57,096 bases of DNA from Candidatus Competibacter sp. GTDB taxonomy: Bacteria > Pseudomonadota > Gammaproteobacteria > Competibacterales > Competibacteraceae. Numbering within the stretch: position 1 is the stretch's first letter; each line of letters opens with the position of its first letter. The position numbers were made by a program, and so were the translations under genes. Under the pieces are notes generated by a model. That model did not search any database. It was not told the origin of the DNA and saw nothing but the letters and a program-made list of their open reading frames with translations. Where the stretch lies: positions 12,346 through 69,441 of the forward strand of contig JARSSH010000049.1 of NCBI GenBank assembly GCA_029624815.1, in the 5' to 3' direction. This document shows positions 15,308 to 25,107 of the stretch, one piece after another.

Positions 15308-17191
15308 ATGCCCAAGATGCGCACCAGTTTTCAAGGTCTGGTCCGGTTGCTGGCCCAGAGCTTGTACCCGGAACCGGACGTGTTCATCCGCGAGTTGTTG
15401 CAGAACGCCCACGACAGCATCCAACTGCGGCGGGTCCACGACCCGGAACCGCCCGGCGAAATTCGCATCGACGTGGACGAACGCGCCCGCGCCTTGAGCT
15501 TCGGCGACAACGGCGCCGGCATGGATCGGCGGGACATCGAGGAATTCCTGAGCGTCATCGGCGGCACCGGCACCGGCAACCGCGCCCGCGAACTGGCCAC
15601 CCGCGACGTGGCGGTCGCCACCATCGGCCAGTTCGGTATCGGCCTGCTATCGGCCTTCGTGGTCGCGGAACGGATCGAGATCCAAACCCGCAAGCCGATG
15701 GCGATGCAAGCCTGGCGCTGGGTCAATCGTGGCGGCGAAGACTACGAACTGGACGTCCTGCCGGCAAACGCGCAACCACCCGGTACGCGAGTGACGGTCA
15801 CTCTGACGGCCCATCAAACCGCTTTTCTCGACGGTCGCCTGATCCGCCAGACCGTGCGCCGTTACGCCGATTTCCTGCCCTTTCCCATCCTGCTGAACGG
15901 TTTCGGCCCCATCAACGCCGTCAATGCGCCTTGGCATGAACCCAACTGGCGCGATCCCGGTGAGCGAGAACGCTCGTTGAGCACTTTCTTGAGCCAACGC
16001 TACGCCGATCCGCCGCTGTTGACGATTCCCATCGATCTGGCGCAACCGCGCACGCTCGGCGGCTTGTTCGTCCCCGCCCGCTACACGCCGGGCGGATCGG
16101 CCGGCGGCGCGGTGGATGTGTTCCAGGCCCGGATGTGCATTCGGGCCAACGATACCGAATTGCTACCGGAGTGGGCGCGGTTCGTGCGCGGGGTGCTGGA
16201 TTGTCCCGACCTGCAACCGACCGCTGCCCGCGACAACGTCATCCGCGATGCCGCCTATCATGCCCTGCGCGAAGCGTTGGGAGCCTCGATCGTCACCGCC
16301 CTGCTCGACTTGGCCGCCCGTGACCGGCCGCGCTTTCTGCAACTGTGCGACTGGCATCACGACGCCATCAAGGGCATGGCGGCGCGACATGCGGAATTTG
16401 GCGCGGCGGTGCTCGATCACCTGCCGTTCGAAACCAACCAGGGACTGTTGACCCTGCCCGACTATCTCTCGCGCCAACCAACGACGACCGAGGGCAAACG
16501 ACCGCTGTACTTCTTCACCCACGAAGCCGACGCCAACCAATTCTATGCCCTGTGCCAAGCGCGCCAGTTGCTGGCCGTCAACGCCGGCCGCCCCTTCGAC
16601 GAAACCCTGCTGCGTCGTTTCGCCAGTCAATCCCCGGACACCGTCACGCTCAAGCCGCTGGATCGCCTGGACGATCCGGCCTTGTACCAGCGACTGGACG
16701 CAGCGGAACAGGCCGCTTACACCCGACTGGAACAGGCGTTGGAACGGGCATTGGCGGAGCGGGAAATACCGGTGCGGGCACGGGCCAGTCGCTTCCAGCC
16801 CACGAGCTTGAGCGTGGCGCTGCTTGCCGGACAGCGCGTCACTGCTTTCGATGAGATGGAACGGGCACTGGAAAAACCGTTTCTACTGGAGGGGTTGGCC
16901 GAATTGGCCGGGGAGGTGCGCGATCGTCTGCGGAGCCAGCCGTTGACGCTGTTGCTGAATGTGGATCATCCATTGGTGCAACGTCTAGGTGGACTACCCG
17001 ACCCCGACAATCCGCGCTACCGACCGCTGCTCGCCGGCTTGTATCACGGGGCACTGCTCAACGCCCAGCACCGCCTGACGCCCGCCGCCGCTCGTCGCTT
17101 CCATGCCGATTTACAGGCGCTGCTGCTCGAACATCTGGAGTTGTGGCTTGGACAGGAACCGCCCGGTCCAACAACGGCCGAGCGGCATTGA
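15308..17191 (+). CDS. Divergent Hsp90/HtpG-family chaperone
   Basis: The 627-aa protein has the GHKL ATPase motifs of Hsp90: ELLQNAHDSI (catalytic Glu, Asn), DNGAGM, and the lid GQFGIGLLSAF. The middle domain follows, with a TAARDNVIRD segment that resembles the HtpG SRE(I/N)LQ-RDNVIRD region. The remaining two thirds differ from canonical HtpG and the protein ends in a helical C-terminal domain. It is likely an Hsp90 paralogue of the shorter, environmental-bacteria type rather than housekeeping HtpG. It stands alone, downstream of the IS1-type element, and no Shine-Dalgarno is evident before ATG 15308; ATG 15317 is an alternative. Confidence 0.82.
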   Translation: MPKMRTSFQGLVRLLAQSLYPEPDVFIRELLQNAHDSIQLRRVHDPEPPGEIRIDVDERARALSFGDNGAGMDRRDIEEFLSVIGGTGTGNRARELATRDVAVATIGQFGIGLLSAFVVAERIEIQTRKPMAMQAWRWVNRGGEDYELDVLPANAQPPGTRVTVTLTAHQTAFLDGRLIRQTVRRYADFLPFPILLNGFGPINAVNAPWHEPNWRDPGERERSLSTFLSQRYADPPLLTIPIDLAQPRTLGGLFVPARYTPGGSAGGAVDVFQARMCIRANDTELLPEWARFVRGVLDCPDLQPTAARDNVIRDAAYHALREALGASIVTALLDLAARDRPRFLQLCDWHHDAIKGMAARHAEFGAAVLDHLPFETNQGLLTLPDYLSRQPTTTEGKRPLYFFTHEADANQFYALCQARQLLAVNAGRPFDETLLRRFASQSPDTVTLKPLDRLDDPALYQRLDAAEQAAYTRLEQALERALAEREIPVRARASRFQPTSLSVALLAGQRVTAFDEMERALEKPFLLEGLAELAGEVRDRLRSQPLTLLLNVDHPLVQRLGGLPDPDNPRYRPLLAGLYHGALLNAQHRLTPAAARRFHADLQALLLEHLELWLGQEPPGPTTAERH

Positions 17192-17196
17192 TTGGA

Positions 17197-17787
17197 TCAT
17201 TGCGCGGGCGGCTGGTAGTCGGGCACCCGGTTGCGGACCGGAGGAACGGTTTGCAGATACCGGAACATCGCCCGCAGATCGTCCTCGCTTAGATGCGAAT
17301 ACGCCTGCCAAGGCATCGGCGGCATGATCGGCCGGCCGACCCCCGCGTGCTTGCCGGTCTTGATCGCCTGCACGAACTCGCTTTCCTTCCAGGAACCCAG
17401 TCCGGTTTCCTTGTCGGAGGTCAGATTGATGGCGTAGCTGATGCCCCAGGGACCGGCGTAGGCGGTATTGGTGGCGGAACCGAACCAGATCCAGGAGCCA
17501 TCGGCCTTGGGCGGCGGCGAAAGCTTGAGTGATTCTGGATGGCCGGACAACTGACGCGACAAGTCGGGTTCGGGGCCCTTGGAACCCATTTTCATCGGCG
17601 TATGGCAATCGGCGCAGCCACCCGTCGCCACCAGATAAGCACCGTGCGAGACCCGGTCGCCGTCGTCGGGCGCCGCCCGGACCGGGAGGCTGGCCGCGCC
17701 CAGCACCACGAGGGCGGCTACCGTCAATCTGTTGAAAAACAATTGAAAAACAGTATTCCGACAGGGCAACGCAACACAATTTTTCAT
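17197..17787 (-). CDS. Periplasmic monohaem c-type cytochrome
   Basis: The 196-aa product has an N-terminal signal (hydrophobic core LTVAALVVLGAASLPVRA, cleavage near ARA-AP) and one haem motif CADCH preceded by GAYLVATGG. A methionine in the RPIMPPMPW segment is the probable sixth ligand, and the SEDDLRAMFRYLQTVPPV ending is typical of class I cytochromes related to alcohol/gluconate dehydrogenase cytochrome domains. The start at 17787 is chosen because GAGGAAT lies six bases upstream; in-frame ATGs at 17790 and 17805 exist. It converges with the Hsp90 gene, five bases apart, and no dehydrogenase partner is nearby. Confidence 0.82.
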   Translation of the reverse strand: MKNCVALPCRNTVFQLFFNRLTVAALVVLGAASLPVRAAPDDGDRVSHGAYLVATGGCADCHTPMKMGSKGPEPDLSRQLSGHPESLKLSPPPKADGSWIWFGSATNTAYAGPWGISYAINLTSDKETGLGSWKESEFVQAIKTGKHAGVGRPIMPPMPWQAYSHLSEDDLRAMFRYLQTVPPVRNRVPDYQPPAQ

Positions 17788-17928
17788 CATATTCCTCACG
17801 TTCACGACCGGTCAGCTCCGGCAAAATCAGTATAGGTCGTGAATTGAGGCGCGCTGGCAACCGCCAATGAAAATGATTTGCATCACGAATTCATGCGCGC
17901 CGCCAGGAAATTTACCCGCCGGCGCGAT

Positions 17929-18273
17929 TCAACCCGGCGGCCAACCCAATTCCCGGCCCGCCAACAAATGCATGTGGACGTGAAACACGAGTTGGCCGGC
18001 ATCGCGATTGCAGTTGATCACCGTGCGGTAGCCGCTTTCGGCCACGCCCAGTTCCGCCGCGATCTGCTTGCCCGCCAGATACAGCCGACCGATCAGCGCG
18101 GCGTCCGTCTCGCTCAGATCGTTCAGGGTGGGGATATGCCGGCGGGGAATCAGCAGAAGATGCACGGGGGCTTCGGGGTTGATGTCTCGAAAGGCCAGTA
18201 CCTCGCCGTCATCGTACAAAGTATCGGCGGGAATATCGCCGGCGGCGATCTTACAAAAAATGCAGTCGTTCAT
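17929..18273 (-). CDS. hinT: HIT-family nucleotide hydrolase (HinT-like)
   Basis: The 114-aa protein has the HIT/HINT plan: MNDCIFCKIAAGDIPAD at the N terminus, AFRDINPEAPVHLLLIPRRH, and the catalytic histidine triad VFHVHMHLLAG. HinT-type enzymes hydrolyse adenosine phosphoramidates. The start ATG at 18273 begins the family sequence; the open frame extends far upstream only because of the GC-rich antisense of recR. It lies 20 bp downstream of recR on the same strand and may be cotranscribed with dnaX-ybaB-recR. Confidence 0.92.
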   Translation of the reverse strand: MNDCIFCKIAAGDIPADTLYDDGEVLAFRDINPEAPVHLLLIPRRHIPTLNDLSETDAALIGRLYLAGKQIAAELGVAESGYRTVINCNRDAGQLVFHVHMHLLAGRELGWPPG

Positions 18274-18293
18274 GACGCTTGCTCCGTTCGATC

Positions 18294-18890
18294 TCACAAA
18301 TCGCGGCGGCCGGCAAAGGCGTGCGCCAGCGTGCCGCCGTCCACGGACTCCAATTCGCCTCCCAACGGCACGCCGTGGGCGATGCGGGTGGCGCGGATGC
18401 CGCGCTCGCGGGCCAGCTCGGCGATGTAGTAGGCGGTTGCCTCGCCTTCCACGGTCGGATTGGTGGCGAGAATCATCTCGCGCACTTCGCCCTCGTCCAG
18501 GCGGGCCTCCAGAATCTCCAGCCCCAACTCCGCCGGCCCGATCCCATCCAAGGGCGACAAATGGCCCAGCAGCACGAAATACACGCCCTGAAAGCCGGTG
18601 GAGTGCTCCACGGCCAGCACATCGGCCGGGGTCTCGACCACGCACAGCAGCGAACGGTCGCGGCGCGGGTGACCGCACAAAGCGCACAGATCGGTTTCAC
18701 TCAGATCGCGGCACAACCGGCAGCGGCCGATCCGGTCCAGCGCCGTCCGTAGCGCCTCGACCAAGCGCGCGGCCCCATCGCGATCCCGTTCCAGCAGATG
18801 CAGCGCCATCCGTTGCGCCGACTTCGGTCCCACTCCCGGCAAGCAACGCAACGCCGTCATCAACTGGGCGAGTAGCGGCGAAGCGGCCAC
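18294..18890 (-). CDS. recR: RecR recombination mediator
   Basis: The 198-aa protein has the helix-hairpin-helix region ([20 protein letters not shown]), the four-cysteine zinc finger CRLC...CALC, and a Toprim domain ([15 protein letters not shown]). It loads RecA in the RecFOR gap-repair pathway together with RecO. It follows ybaB by eight bases, the conserved dnaX-ybaB-recR arrangement of proteobacteria. Confidence 0.95.
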   Translation of the reverse strand: MAASPLLAQLMTALRCLPGVGPKSAQRMALHLLERDRDGAARLVEALRTALDRIGRCRLCRDLSETDLCALCGHPRRDRSLLCVVETPADVLAVEHSTGFQGVYFVLLGHLSPLDGIGPAELGLEILEARLDEGEVREMILATNPTVEGEATAYYIAELARERGIRATRIAHGVPLGGELESVDGGTLAHAFAGRRDL

Positions 18891-18898
18891 GTAAACGG

Positions 18899-19234
18899 TC
18901 AGAACGGCAGTTTCAAATCGCCCATCATGCCCGGCGGCAAACCCATGCCGGCGGTCAGGCCGCCCATTTTTTCCTGCATGGTCCGCTCGACCTTATGGAC
19001 GGCGTCGTTGAACGCGGCGGCGACCAGATCTTCCAACATATCCTTGTCATCGCCCACCAGGCTGTCGTCGATCCGAATCCGTCGGACCTCGTGGCGACCG
19101 GTGATGACCACGCTGACCAGCCCACCACCGGATTCTCCGACAACCTCCATCGCCGCGATTTCCGCTTGCGCCTTTTGCAGGTTTTCCTGCATCTTTTGCG
19201 CCTGTTTCATCAAATTACCCAAACCGCCTTTCAT
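18899..19234 (-). CDS. ybaB: YbaB/EbfC-family nucleoid-associated protein
   Basis: The 111-aa protein begins [20 protein letters not shown], the typical YbaB helix, followed by the strand-rich core [20 protein letters not shown] and a methionine- and glycine-rich tail. EbfC/YbaB dimers bind DNA with weak specificity. The start at 19234 has AAGGAGA immediately upstream; the longer open frame to 19267 is rejected. It lies between dnaX and recR. Confidence 0.94.
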   Translation of the reverse strand: MKGGLGNLMKQAQKMQENLQKAQAEIAAMEVVGESGGGLVSVVITGRHEVRRIRIDDSLVGDDKDMLEDLVAAAFNDAVHKVERTMQEKMGGLTAGMGLPPGMMGDLKLPF

Positions 19235-19297
19235 CGTTGCTCTCCTTAAAATCAGTAAATCAGTCACGATAGGATCATGGCCGCCGCTGGAGAATCG

Positions 19298-20881
19298 TCA
19301 GCCCTTGGTTTCATCCAGCGGATGGACCGTCACGATTCGCGCGCCGAACGTTTCCTGCATGTCCCGCACATGCGGATCCCGAGCGATCTGCTCGGCGGCG
19401 ACCTGCTGTCGTTCCGCCTGTTGCTGAAACCGCTGACGGGCGGGGGTTTCCTCCACCGTGCTCCCTACTTGAAACCGCAGGCTAACCGGTGCGCCAAGCT
19501 GTTGCTCCAGCGCCACTTTCAATCGATCCTCGATCGATTTATTGCACAATTGGGCATGACCGGGCTCCAGGGCCAACCGAAACTCGTTGCCTTGCCGCTC
19601 GATCAGGGCGCAATTCATCGCCACCTGCTTGGCGATGCCGGTCAGCTTGAGCCGCTCGACCAGAGTGTCCCATTCCGAGGTGGCTTGGGTTGGAGCACTG
19701 CTCGCGGGCGACGCGGGTCGCGAAGCGGTCGCAACGGCCGACGCTGCTGGAGCGGATCTGGCCTCGAACGAGGGTGACGCCGCGATCTCCCGAACCGCCG
19801 GCCGGAAGCACAGCATCCGCAGCAGCACCATTTCGAAGCCGCCGCGCGGTTCGGGCATCAGCGGCAGATCGCGCCGACCCAGTAGGGCAATTTGATAGAA
19901 TAATTGCACATCTTCCGGCGGCAGGGTTCGCGCCAATTGCTGTAGATCCTCTGGATCGGCCACGCCATCCTCCGGCACGGCGCCGGGCACCGCCTGCGCC
20001 AATGCCACCCGCTGCAGCAGCGATAGCAGTTCGGCCAGCACCATCGCATAATCCGGGGCCAGTTCATCCAGTTCGGCCACTTGCCGCATCACCGCAGGCG
20101 CCTCACCGGCCGCCAGCGTCTGCAACAGGCTCACCACTCGTCGCCGGTCAATACTACCGAGCATGGCCTCGACCGCGGACGCCTCCACCCGGCCGCCGCC
20201 AAACGCAATCGCCTGATCCAACAGACTCAGGGCATCGCGCATGCTGCCGTCGCCGGCGCGGGCGATAAGTTGCACCGCCGCGGGCTCGCGCGGGATCTCC
20301 TCACGCTCCAAAACCCGATCCAGATATCCGGCGATCTGGCTGGCCGGCAAGCGCTTGAGGTTGAATTGGAGACAGCGCGACAGAACCGTGACCGGCAGTT
20401 TTTGCGGATCGGTGGTCGCCAGCAGGAACTTCACGGGCGGCGGCGGCTCCTCCAAGGTCTTCAACAATGCGTTGAAGCTGTGCGCCGACAGCATGTGGAC
20501 TTCATCGATCAGATATACCTTGAAGCGGCCCCGGCCGGGCGCGTACTGCACGTTCTCCAGCAGTTCGCGGGTATCCTCAACCTTGGTGCGCGAGGCGGCA
20601 TCGACCTCGATCAGGTCCACGAAGCGACCGGCATCGATCTCACGGCAAGCGGCGCACCGACCACAAGGCGTGGAGGACACGCCGACCTCGCAGTTCAACG
20701 ACTTGGCGAAAATCCGGGCGATGGTGGTTTTGCCCACCCCACGCGTGCCGGTGAACAGGAAAGCGTGATGTAGCCGCTGTCGGTCAAGCGCGTTGGTCAA
20801 CGCACGGACCACATGCTCCTGGCCAATCAATTCGTGAAAGGTGCGGGGGCGCCATTTGCGGGCCAGAACCTGATAGCTCAT
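19298..20881 (-). CDS. dnaX: DNA polymerase III tau/gamma subunit
   Basis: The 527-aa clamp-loader ATPase shows MSYQVLARKWRPRTF at the start, Walker A GTRGVGKT (about 45-52), the zinc-binding cysteines CGRCAAC, Walker B LIDEVHML and sensor ATTDPQKLP, with SRC arginine finger. The C-terminal third is rich in Ala, Ser and Pro (linker) followed by the polymerase-binding tau domain, shorter than in E. coli (643 aa). I did not see an A6G-type slippery heptamer by eye, so a gamma product by frameshift is not supported. It heads dnaX-ybaB-recR and lies downstream of the 4.5S RNA gene. Confidence 0.95.
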   Translation of the reverse strand: MSYQVLARKWRPRTFHELIGQEHVVRALTNALDRQRLHHAFLFTGTRGVGKTTIARIFAKSLNCEVGVSSTPCGRCAACREIDAGRFVDLIEVDAASRTKVEDTRELLENVQYAPGRGRFKVYLIDEVHMLSAHSFNALLKTLEEPPPPVKFLLATTDPQKLPVTVLSRCLQFNLKRLPASQIAGYLDRVLEREEIPREPAAVQLIARAGDGSMRDALSLLDQAIAFGGGRVEASAVEAMLGSIDRRRVVSLLQTLAAGEAPAVMRQVAELDELAPDYAMVLAELLSLLQRVALAQAVPGAVPEDGVADPEDLQQLARTLPPEDVQLFYQIALLGRRDLPLMPEPRGGFEMVLLRMLCFRPAVREIAASPSFEARSAPAASAVATASRPASPASSAPTQATSEWDTLVERLKLTGIAKQVAMNCALIERQGNEFRLALEPGHAQLCNKSIEDRLKVALEQQLGAPVSLRFQVGSTVEETPARQRFQQQAERQQVAAEQIARDPHVRDMQETFGARIVTVHPLDETKG

Positions 20882-20948
20882 GAGGTTCCTCTAATGGCGA
20901 AGAAAGGCGGTGATCCTGTAAGCCGTCATCCCTGACCACGCATCTTGA

Positions 20949-21065
20949 GGGGGTGGCGGCCCCTATCAGCCACACCCCGGCGCCCGAGGCCACTGCTGCC
21001 GCTGCTCCCTTCCGGGCCTGACGGGGTTCACAGTTTGTCGTCGCGGAGGGACCGATACGGGCCAC
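20949..21065 (-). ncRNA. ffs: 4.5S signal recognition particle RNA
   Basis: On the minus strand the conserved SRP core is plain: GTCAGGCCCGGAAGG followed by GAGCAGC, the asymmetric loop and GGAA tetraloop region that bind Ffh. The ends pair: GTGGCCCGTATCGG at the 5' side with a GATAGGGGCCGCCAC segment at the 3' side. The length of about 117 nt fits the bacterial 4.5S type. It lies between tRNA-Ser and dnaX on the same strand; ends are approximate. Confidence 0.88.
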
Positions 21066-21095
21066 CATTGCAACCAGAGTGGGAGTGGGTCGATT

Positions 21096-21185
21096 TGGCG
21101 GAGAGAGAGGGATTCGAACCCTCGTTAGAGTTACCCCTAAACAGCATTTCCAGTGCTGCGCCTTCGACCGCTCGGCCATCTCTCC
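21096..21185 (-). tRNA. tRNA-Ser (GGA anticodon)
   Basis: The gene reads GGAGAGA at the 5' acceptor strand and TCTCTCC-G-CCA at the 3' end, so CCA is encoded. The anticodon loop CTGGAAA gives anticodon GGA (codons UCC and UCU). The long variable arm between the anticodon and T arms and the TTCGAATCCC T-arm are typical of class II tRNA-Ser. It is preceded by the terminator at 21189-21219 and followed by ffs. Confidence 0.96.
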
Positions 21186-21188
21186 AAA

Positions 21189-21219
21189 ATCTTGCCGTGT
21201 TTTTTTACCACGGCAAGAT
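21189..21219 (-). terminator. Probable terminator of the rimP-pnp operon
   Basis: ATCTTGCCGTG and CACGGCAAGAT form a perfect 11-bp stem around an A-rich (minus strand) loop. On the minus strand it is followed by a short T-run within GATTTTGG. It lies 62 bp after the pnp stop and just before tRNA-Ser, so it probably ends the pnp transcript; the weak T-run leaves room for RNase-assisted processing. Confidence 0.7.
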
Positions 21220-21280
21220 GGAAAAATATACTCGAAGCAACCGCGCCAAGGCAAGAAACCATGGCTGCGGTGGACCGATT

Positions 21281-23362
21281 TCAGTCCAGACCCTTCATGC
21301 TCAAACGCACACGGCCCTGCTTGTCGATTTCCAGCACCCGAACCTTGATCACATCGCCGACCGCCAGTTTATCGCTCACATTCTGCACGCGCTCCTCGCA
21401 GATCTGGGAAATATGCACCATCCCATCTCGGCCGGGCAGAATGGCCACGAACGCGCCGAAATCCATGATCCGAACCACCTTGCCCTCGTAGATCTGCCCG
21501 ACTTCCACATCGGCGGTGATCTGTTCGATGCGACGGCGGGCTTCGTCGCCGGCCGCCTTGTCCACGGCGGCGATTTTCACCACGCCGTCGTCGGTGATAT
21601 CGATGGTGGCGCCGGTTTCCTCGGTGATGGAACGAATGGTGACGCCACCCTTGCCGATCACATCGCGGATCTTCTCCGGATTGATGCGCAGGGTGGTGTA
21701 GCGCGGTGCGTACTCGGACAGTTCCAGCTTCGGCGCGTCGATGACCGCGCCCATTTTGTCGAGAATATGCAAGCGCCCCTCGCGGGCTTGGGCCAGCGCC
21801 TGCTCCATGATCTCGCGGGTGATGCCGTCGATCTTGATATCCATTTGCAGGGCAGTCACCCCGGTGGCGGTGCCGGCCACCTTAAAGTCCATATCGCCCA
21901 AATGATCTTCATCGCCAATGATGTCGGTCAGCACCGCGAAACGGTCCTGCTCTTTGATCAGGCCCATGGCGATGCCCGCCACCGGCGCCTTGATCGATAC
22001 GCCGGCGTCCATTAACGACAAACTGGCGCCGCAAACCGAGGCCATCGAGCTGGAACCGTTGGATTCGGTGATTTCCGACACGACCCGCACGGTGTAAGGA
22101 AAGTTCTCCGGTTTGGGCATCACGGCCTGCACGCCGCGCTTGGCCAGGCGGCCGTGCCCGATTTCCCGGCGCTTGGGGCTGCCGATCTGACCGATCTCCC
22201 CCACCGAATACGGCGGGAAGTTGTAGTGCAACAGGAACGGCTGGCGGTACTCACCCTCGATGGCATCGATGATCTGGGCATCGCGATCCGTGCCGAGCGT
22301 GGTGACCACCAGCGCCTGGGTTTCGCCGCGAGTGAACAGCGCCGAACCGTGAGCGCGCGGCAGTACCCCCACCCGAATGGAAATCGGCCGCACCGTGCGG
22401 GTATCGCGGCCGTCGATACGCGGCTGGCCGGACAGGATGCGCCCGCGCACGATCGCGCTTTCCAGCGTCGAGTAGGCGCCGTCGATTGCCTGCGTGGTCC
22501 AGCGTCCCGGTTCCTGGGCCGTCAGTTGCGCGCTCAGTTGCTCGTGGATTTCATGCACTCGCTGCTGGCGGGTCAGCTTCTCGGGAATTTGATAGGCTTC
22601 GGCTAGCGCGGTTTCGGCGCTGGCGCGCACTGCGTCCGCCAGCGCCGCATCATCGGCCGGCGGCTGCCAGTTCCACGATTGCGCGCCGGCTTCCGCCGCC
22701 AATTCGTTGATAGCGCGAATGGCGGCCTGCATCTGCTCGTGACCGAACATGACCGCGCCGAGCATGACCGCTTCGGATAACTCATCGGCCTCGGACTCCA
22801 CCATCAGCACCGCCCGCTCGGTCCCGGCCACCACCAAGTCCAATTGCGAGTCCTTCAACTCGCGGCGGGTTGGATTGAGCAAGTATTGACCATCGCGGTA
22901 ACCGACTCGGGCCGCGCCGAGCGGCCCCTGGAACGGCATGCCAGACAGCGCCACCGCCGCCGAGGCGCCAAGCAGGGCTGGGATTTCCGGATCCACCTGA
23001 CTGTTCAACGACATCACGGTGGCGACGATTTGCACCTCGTTGGTGAATCCGTCCGGAAAGAGCGGGCGCAACGGCCGGTCGATCAGTCGGGCAGTCAGGA
23101 TTTCGCTTTCGGAAGGACGACCCTCGCGGCGGAAAAAACCGCCGGGAATACGACCCGCCGCATAGCTACGCTCCTGATAGTCCACACGCAGCGGCAGAAA
23201 ATCCCGGTCTTCCTTGGTCTTCCGGTCGGCGACCGCGGTGACCAACACCACGGTATCGGCCATGTTGACCACCACCGCACCGCTGGCCTGCCGGGCAATT
23301 TCGCCGGTTTCCAGCGTTACCGCGTGCTGGCCGTACTGAAAAGTCTTTTTGATGGGCGTCAC
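21281..23362 (-). CDS. pnp: Polyribonucleotide nucleotidyltransferase (PNPase)
   Basis: The 693-aa protein has two RNase PH domains (N-terminal [20 protein letters not shown]; second core beginning near 310), a KH domain ([20 protein letters not shown], about 560) and a C-terminal S1 domain ([20 protein letters not shown]). It degrades RNA 3' to 5' phosphorolytically as part of the degradosome. The start is a GTG at 23362. It follows rpsO by 37 bp, the conserved rpsO-pnp pair; E. coli pnp is autoregulated through its leader, but this gap is too short to show a comparable hairpin clearly. Confidence 0.96.
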   Translation of the reverse strand: MTPIKKTFQYGQHAVTLETGEIARQASGAVVVNMADTVVLVTAVADRKTKEDRDFLPLRVDYQERSYAAGRIPGGFFRREGRPSESEILTARLIDRPLRPLFPDGFTNEVQIVATVMSLNSQVDPEIPALLGASAAVALSGMPFQGPLGAARVGYRDGQYLLNPTRRELKDSQLDLVVAGTERAVLMVESEADELSEAVMLGAVMFGHEQMQAAIRAINELAAEAGAQSWNWQPPADDAALADAVRASAETALAEAYQIPEKLTRQQRVHEIHEQLSAQLTAQEPGRWTTQAIDGAYSTLESAIVRGRILSGQPRIDGRDTRTVRPISIRVGVLPRAHGSALFTRGETQALVVTTLGTDRDAQIIDAIEGEYRQPFLLHYNFPPYSVGEIGQIGSPKRREIGHGRLAKRGVQAVMPKPENFPYTVRVVSEITESNGSSSMASVCGASLSLMDAGVSIKAPVAGIAMGLIKEQDRFAVLTDIIGDEDHLGDMDFKVAGTATGVTALQMDIKIDGITREIMEQALAQAREGRLHILDKMGAVIDAPKLELSEYAPRYTTLRINPEKIRDVIGKGGVTIRSITEETGATIDITDDGVVKIAAVDKAAGDEARRRIEQITADVEVGQIYEGKVVRIMDFGAFVAILPGRDGMVHISQICEERVQNVSDKLAVGDVIKVRVLEIDKQGRVRLSMKGLD

Positions 23363-23399
23363 GAAAGCGTCCTATGCAACAAAAAGTCGATGGAAAACC

Positions 23400-23669
23400 T
23401 CAGCGGCGCAGGCCAAGGCGGCTAATCAGATCCTGGTAGCGTTGCAGATCCTTTCTTTTCAGATAATCCAGCAACTTGCGGCGCTGGTTGACCATTTTCA
23501 GTAACCCGCGGCGGGAGTGGTGATCCTTCTTATGGTCGCTGAAATGCGACTGCAAGCCGTTGATGCGGGTGGTCAGCAGCGCGACCTGCACCTCCGGGGA
23601 ACCGGTATCGACGGGAGCGCGCTGAAAATCCCGCACGACCTGAGTCTTTTGTTCGATGTTAAGCGGCAT
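23400..23669 (-). CDS. rpsO: 30S ribosomal protein S15
   Basis: The 89-aa protein matches S15 throughout, including [17 protein letters not shown], the [19 protein letters not shown] segment that contacts 16S rRNA and the YLKRKD ending region. The ATG at 23669 gives the standard length; the longer open frame upstream is an artefact. It lies between truB and pnp in the nusA-infB operon. Confidence 0.97.
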   Translation of the reverse strand: MPLNIEQKTQVVRDFQRAPVDTGSPEVQVALLTTRINGLQSHFSDHKKDHHSRRGLLKMVNQRRKLLDYLKRKDLQRYQDLISRLGLRR

Positions 23670-23752
23670 AAGGTACTCCAATTCGGATTCGATAAATTCA
23701 ATAAAGTGGGGGATGTTAGCTCCATTCAAGGTCGGGCAACAAGCAAACCTTG

Positions 23753-24673
23753 TCATGGATCCTTACAAACCAGCAATCGACGCGGCGCGACCCGGCCATC
23801 GTCAAGGATTTCGCCAATGCCGAAAAAGCTTTGCTCATCCTGATATAAACGCACCCAGCCTTGGGAAGGAGCGCGCGGCGCCAACACGGGCTGGCCTTGC
23901 CGCAAATAAAAGGCGGCATCCTCCCCCACCCGCACCGCCGGCCACTGCATCACCGCACTGTCCGAAGGCAACAGATCCGCATCCAGCGCCGCCAACCCCT
24001 GCCCGGCCCGCTCGCGCAAGGACTCCAACGTTACCATCCTCGCGGCATCGTAGGGCTCTACCACGGTGCGGCGCAACACCGCGATATGCGCGCCGCACCC
24101 CAGTATTTCGCCCAGGTCGGTGGCCAGCGTCCGGACATAGGTACCCTTCGAGCAACGCAGCTCGCATTCCAATTCCTCATCCCCCAGACGCAGCAAACGC
24201 AACTCGCGGATGGTCACCTCGCGCGGCTCACGTTCGACTTCGATTCCTTTGCGCGCCAACTTGTACAGCGGCTGACCGTTATGTTTCAGCGCGGAGTACA
24301 TCGGCGGGACTTGTCGGATCGTGCCCATGAGCCGCCGCAGCGCCGCCTCCACCGATTCCCGGCGTAGCGATCCCACCGGGCGGACGGTCACCACTTCACC
24401 TTCCGCGTCGCCGGTCGCGGTGGTCACTCCCAGCCGGCAGGTAAAGCGGTAGCCCTTATCGGCGTTCAACAAAAACCCGGACAGTTTGGTGGCCTCGCCC
24501 AGACAAATCGGCAACAAGCCGCTGGCCAACGGATCGAGGCTGCCGGTATGCCCGGCCTTGGCGGCCCGATACAACCCCTTGACCGCTTGCAGCGCCGCAT
24601 TCGAAGTCCAGCCGATCGGCTTGTCCAGCAACACCACACCGCTTACCGGACGGCGCTGACGGCGTTCGCTCAT
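23753..24673 (-). CDS. truB: tRNA pseudouridine-55 synthase
   Basis: The 306-aa protein carries the TruB signatures [15 protein letters not shown] and [15 protein letters not shown] with the catalytic aspartate, plus [10 protein letters not shown] and [15 protein letters not shown]. It makes pseudouridine 55 in the T loop of tRNAs. Its ATG overlaps the rbfA stop by four bases. The C-terminal PUA-like part is present. Confidence 0.97.
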   Translation of the reverse strand: MSERRQRRPVSGVVLLDKPIGWTSNAALQAVKGLYRAAKAGHTGSLDPLASGLLPICLGEATKLSGFLLNADKGYRFTCRLGVTTATGDAEGEVVTVRPVGSLRRESVEAALRRLMGTIRQVPPMYSALKHNGQPLYKLARKGIEVEREPREVTIRELRLLRLGDEELECELRCSKGTYVRTLATDLGEILGCGAHIAVLRRTVVEPYDAARMVTLESLRERAGQGLAALDADLLPSDSAVMQWPAVRVGEDAAFYLRQGQPVLAPRAPSQGWVRLYQDEQSFFGIGEILDDGRVAPRRLLVCKDP

Positions 24674-25083
24674 CCCTGGCGCTCCAGGCCGGCGCCATCG
24701 TCCATCGCCGGCTCATCGCGGTGGCGGTCGGCATCGGCGGCCACCGCGGCATCAATGAGCGCGGACAACCGGGCGGCGCGCTCCACCATCTCGTCGTAGC
24801 GGAATTCCAACTTTGGCACGATACGGATGCGCATGCGCCGGCCCAGCTCGCGACGCAGGAGCGGCGCGAAGCGATTGAGCTCGGCGACCCGCTCCGCCCG
24901 TTCGGCCGGCTTGCCCATCGAAGTGACGTAAATTCGGGCATACGCCAAGTCGCGGCTGACCTCGACGCTGGTCATCGACACCAGGGTCAGCCGTGGATCG
25001 CGCAGTTCGGTGCGGATCAAATCCGCCAGTTCCCGGCGAATCTGCTCACCCACCCGACGGGTGCGGGAGGAGGGTTTCATCAT
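24670..25083 (-). CDS. rbfA: Ribosome-binding factor A
   Basis: The 137-aa protein has the RbfA KH-like fold pattern: RRVGEQIRRELADLIRTEL, DPRLTLVSMTSVEVSRDL and YARIYVTSM, then the LRRELGRRMRIRIVPKLEF segment. It assists 30S maturation at helix 1 of 16S rRNA. Two adjacent ATGs (25083 and 25080) are possible starts. The C terminus is an acidic, hydrophilic tail. It lies 24 bp after infB and overlaps truB. Confidence 0.95.
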   Translation of the reverse strand: MMKPSSRTRRVGEQIRRELADLIRTELRDPRLTLVSMTSVEVSRDLAYARIYVTSMGKPAERAERVAELNRFAPLLRRELGRRMRIRIVPKLEFRYDEMVERAARLSALIDAAVAADADRHRDEPAMDDGAGLERQG

Positions 25084-25107
25084 CGCTCGATCACTCCGCG
25101 GCGCCCG

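Noticed and set aside
19298-20881. Programmed frameshift in dnaX giving a gamma subunit
   Set aside because: No A6G-type slippery heptamer could be seen by eye; a systematic scan would be needed to claim it.
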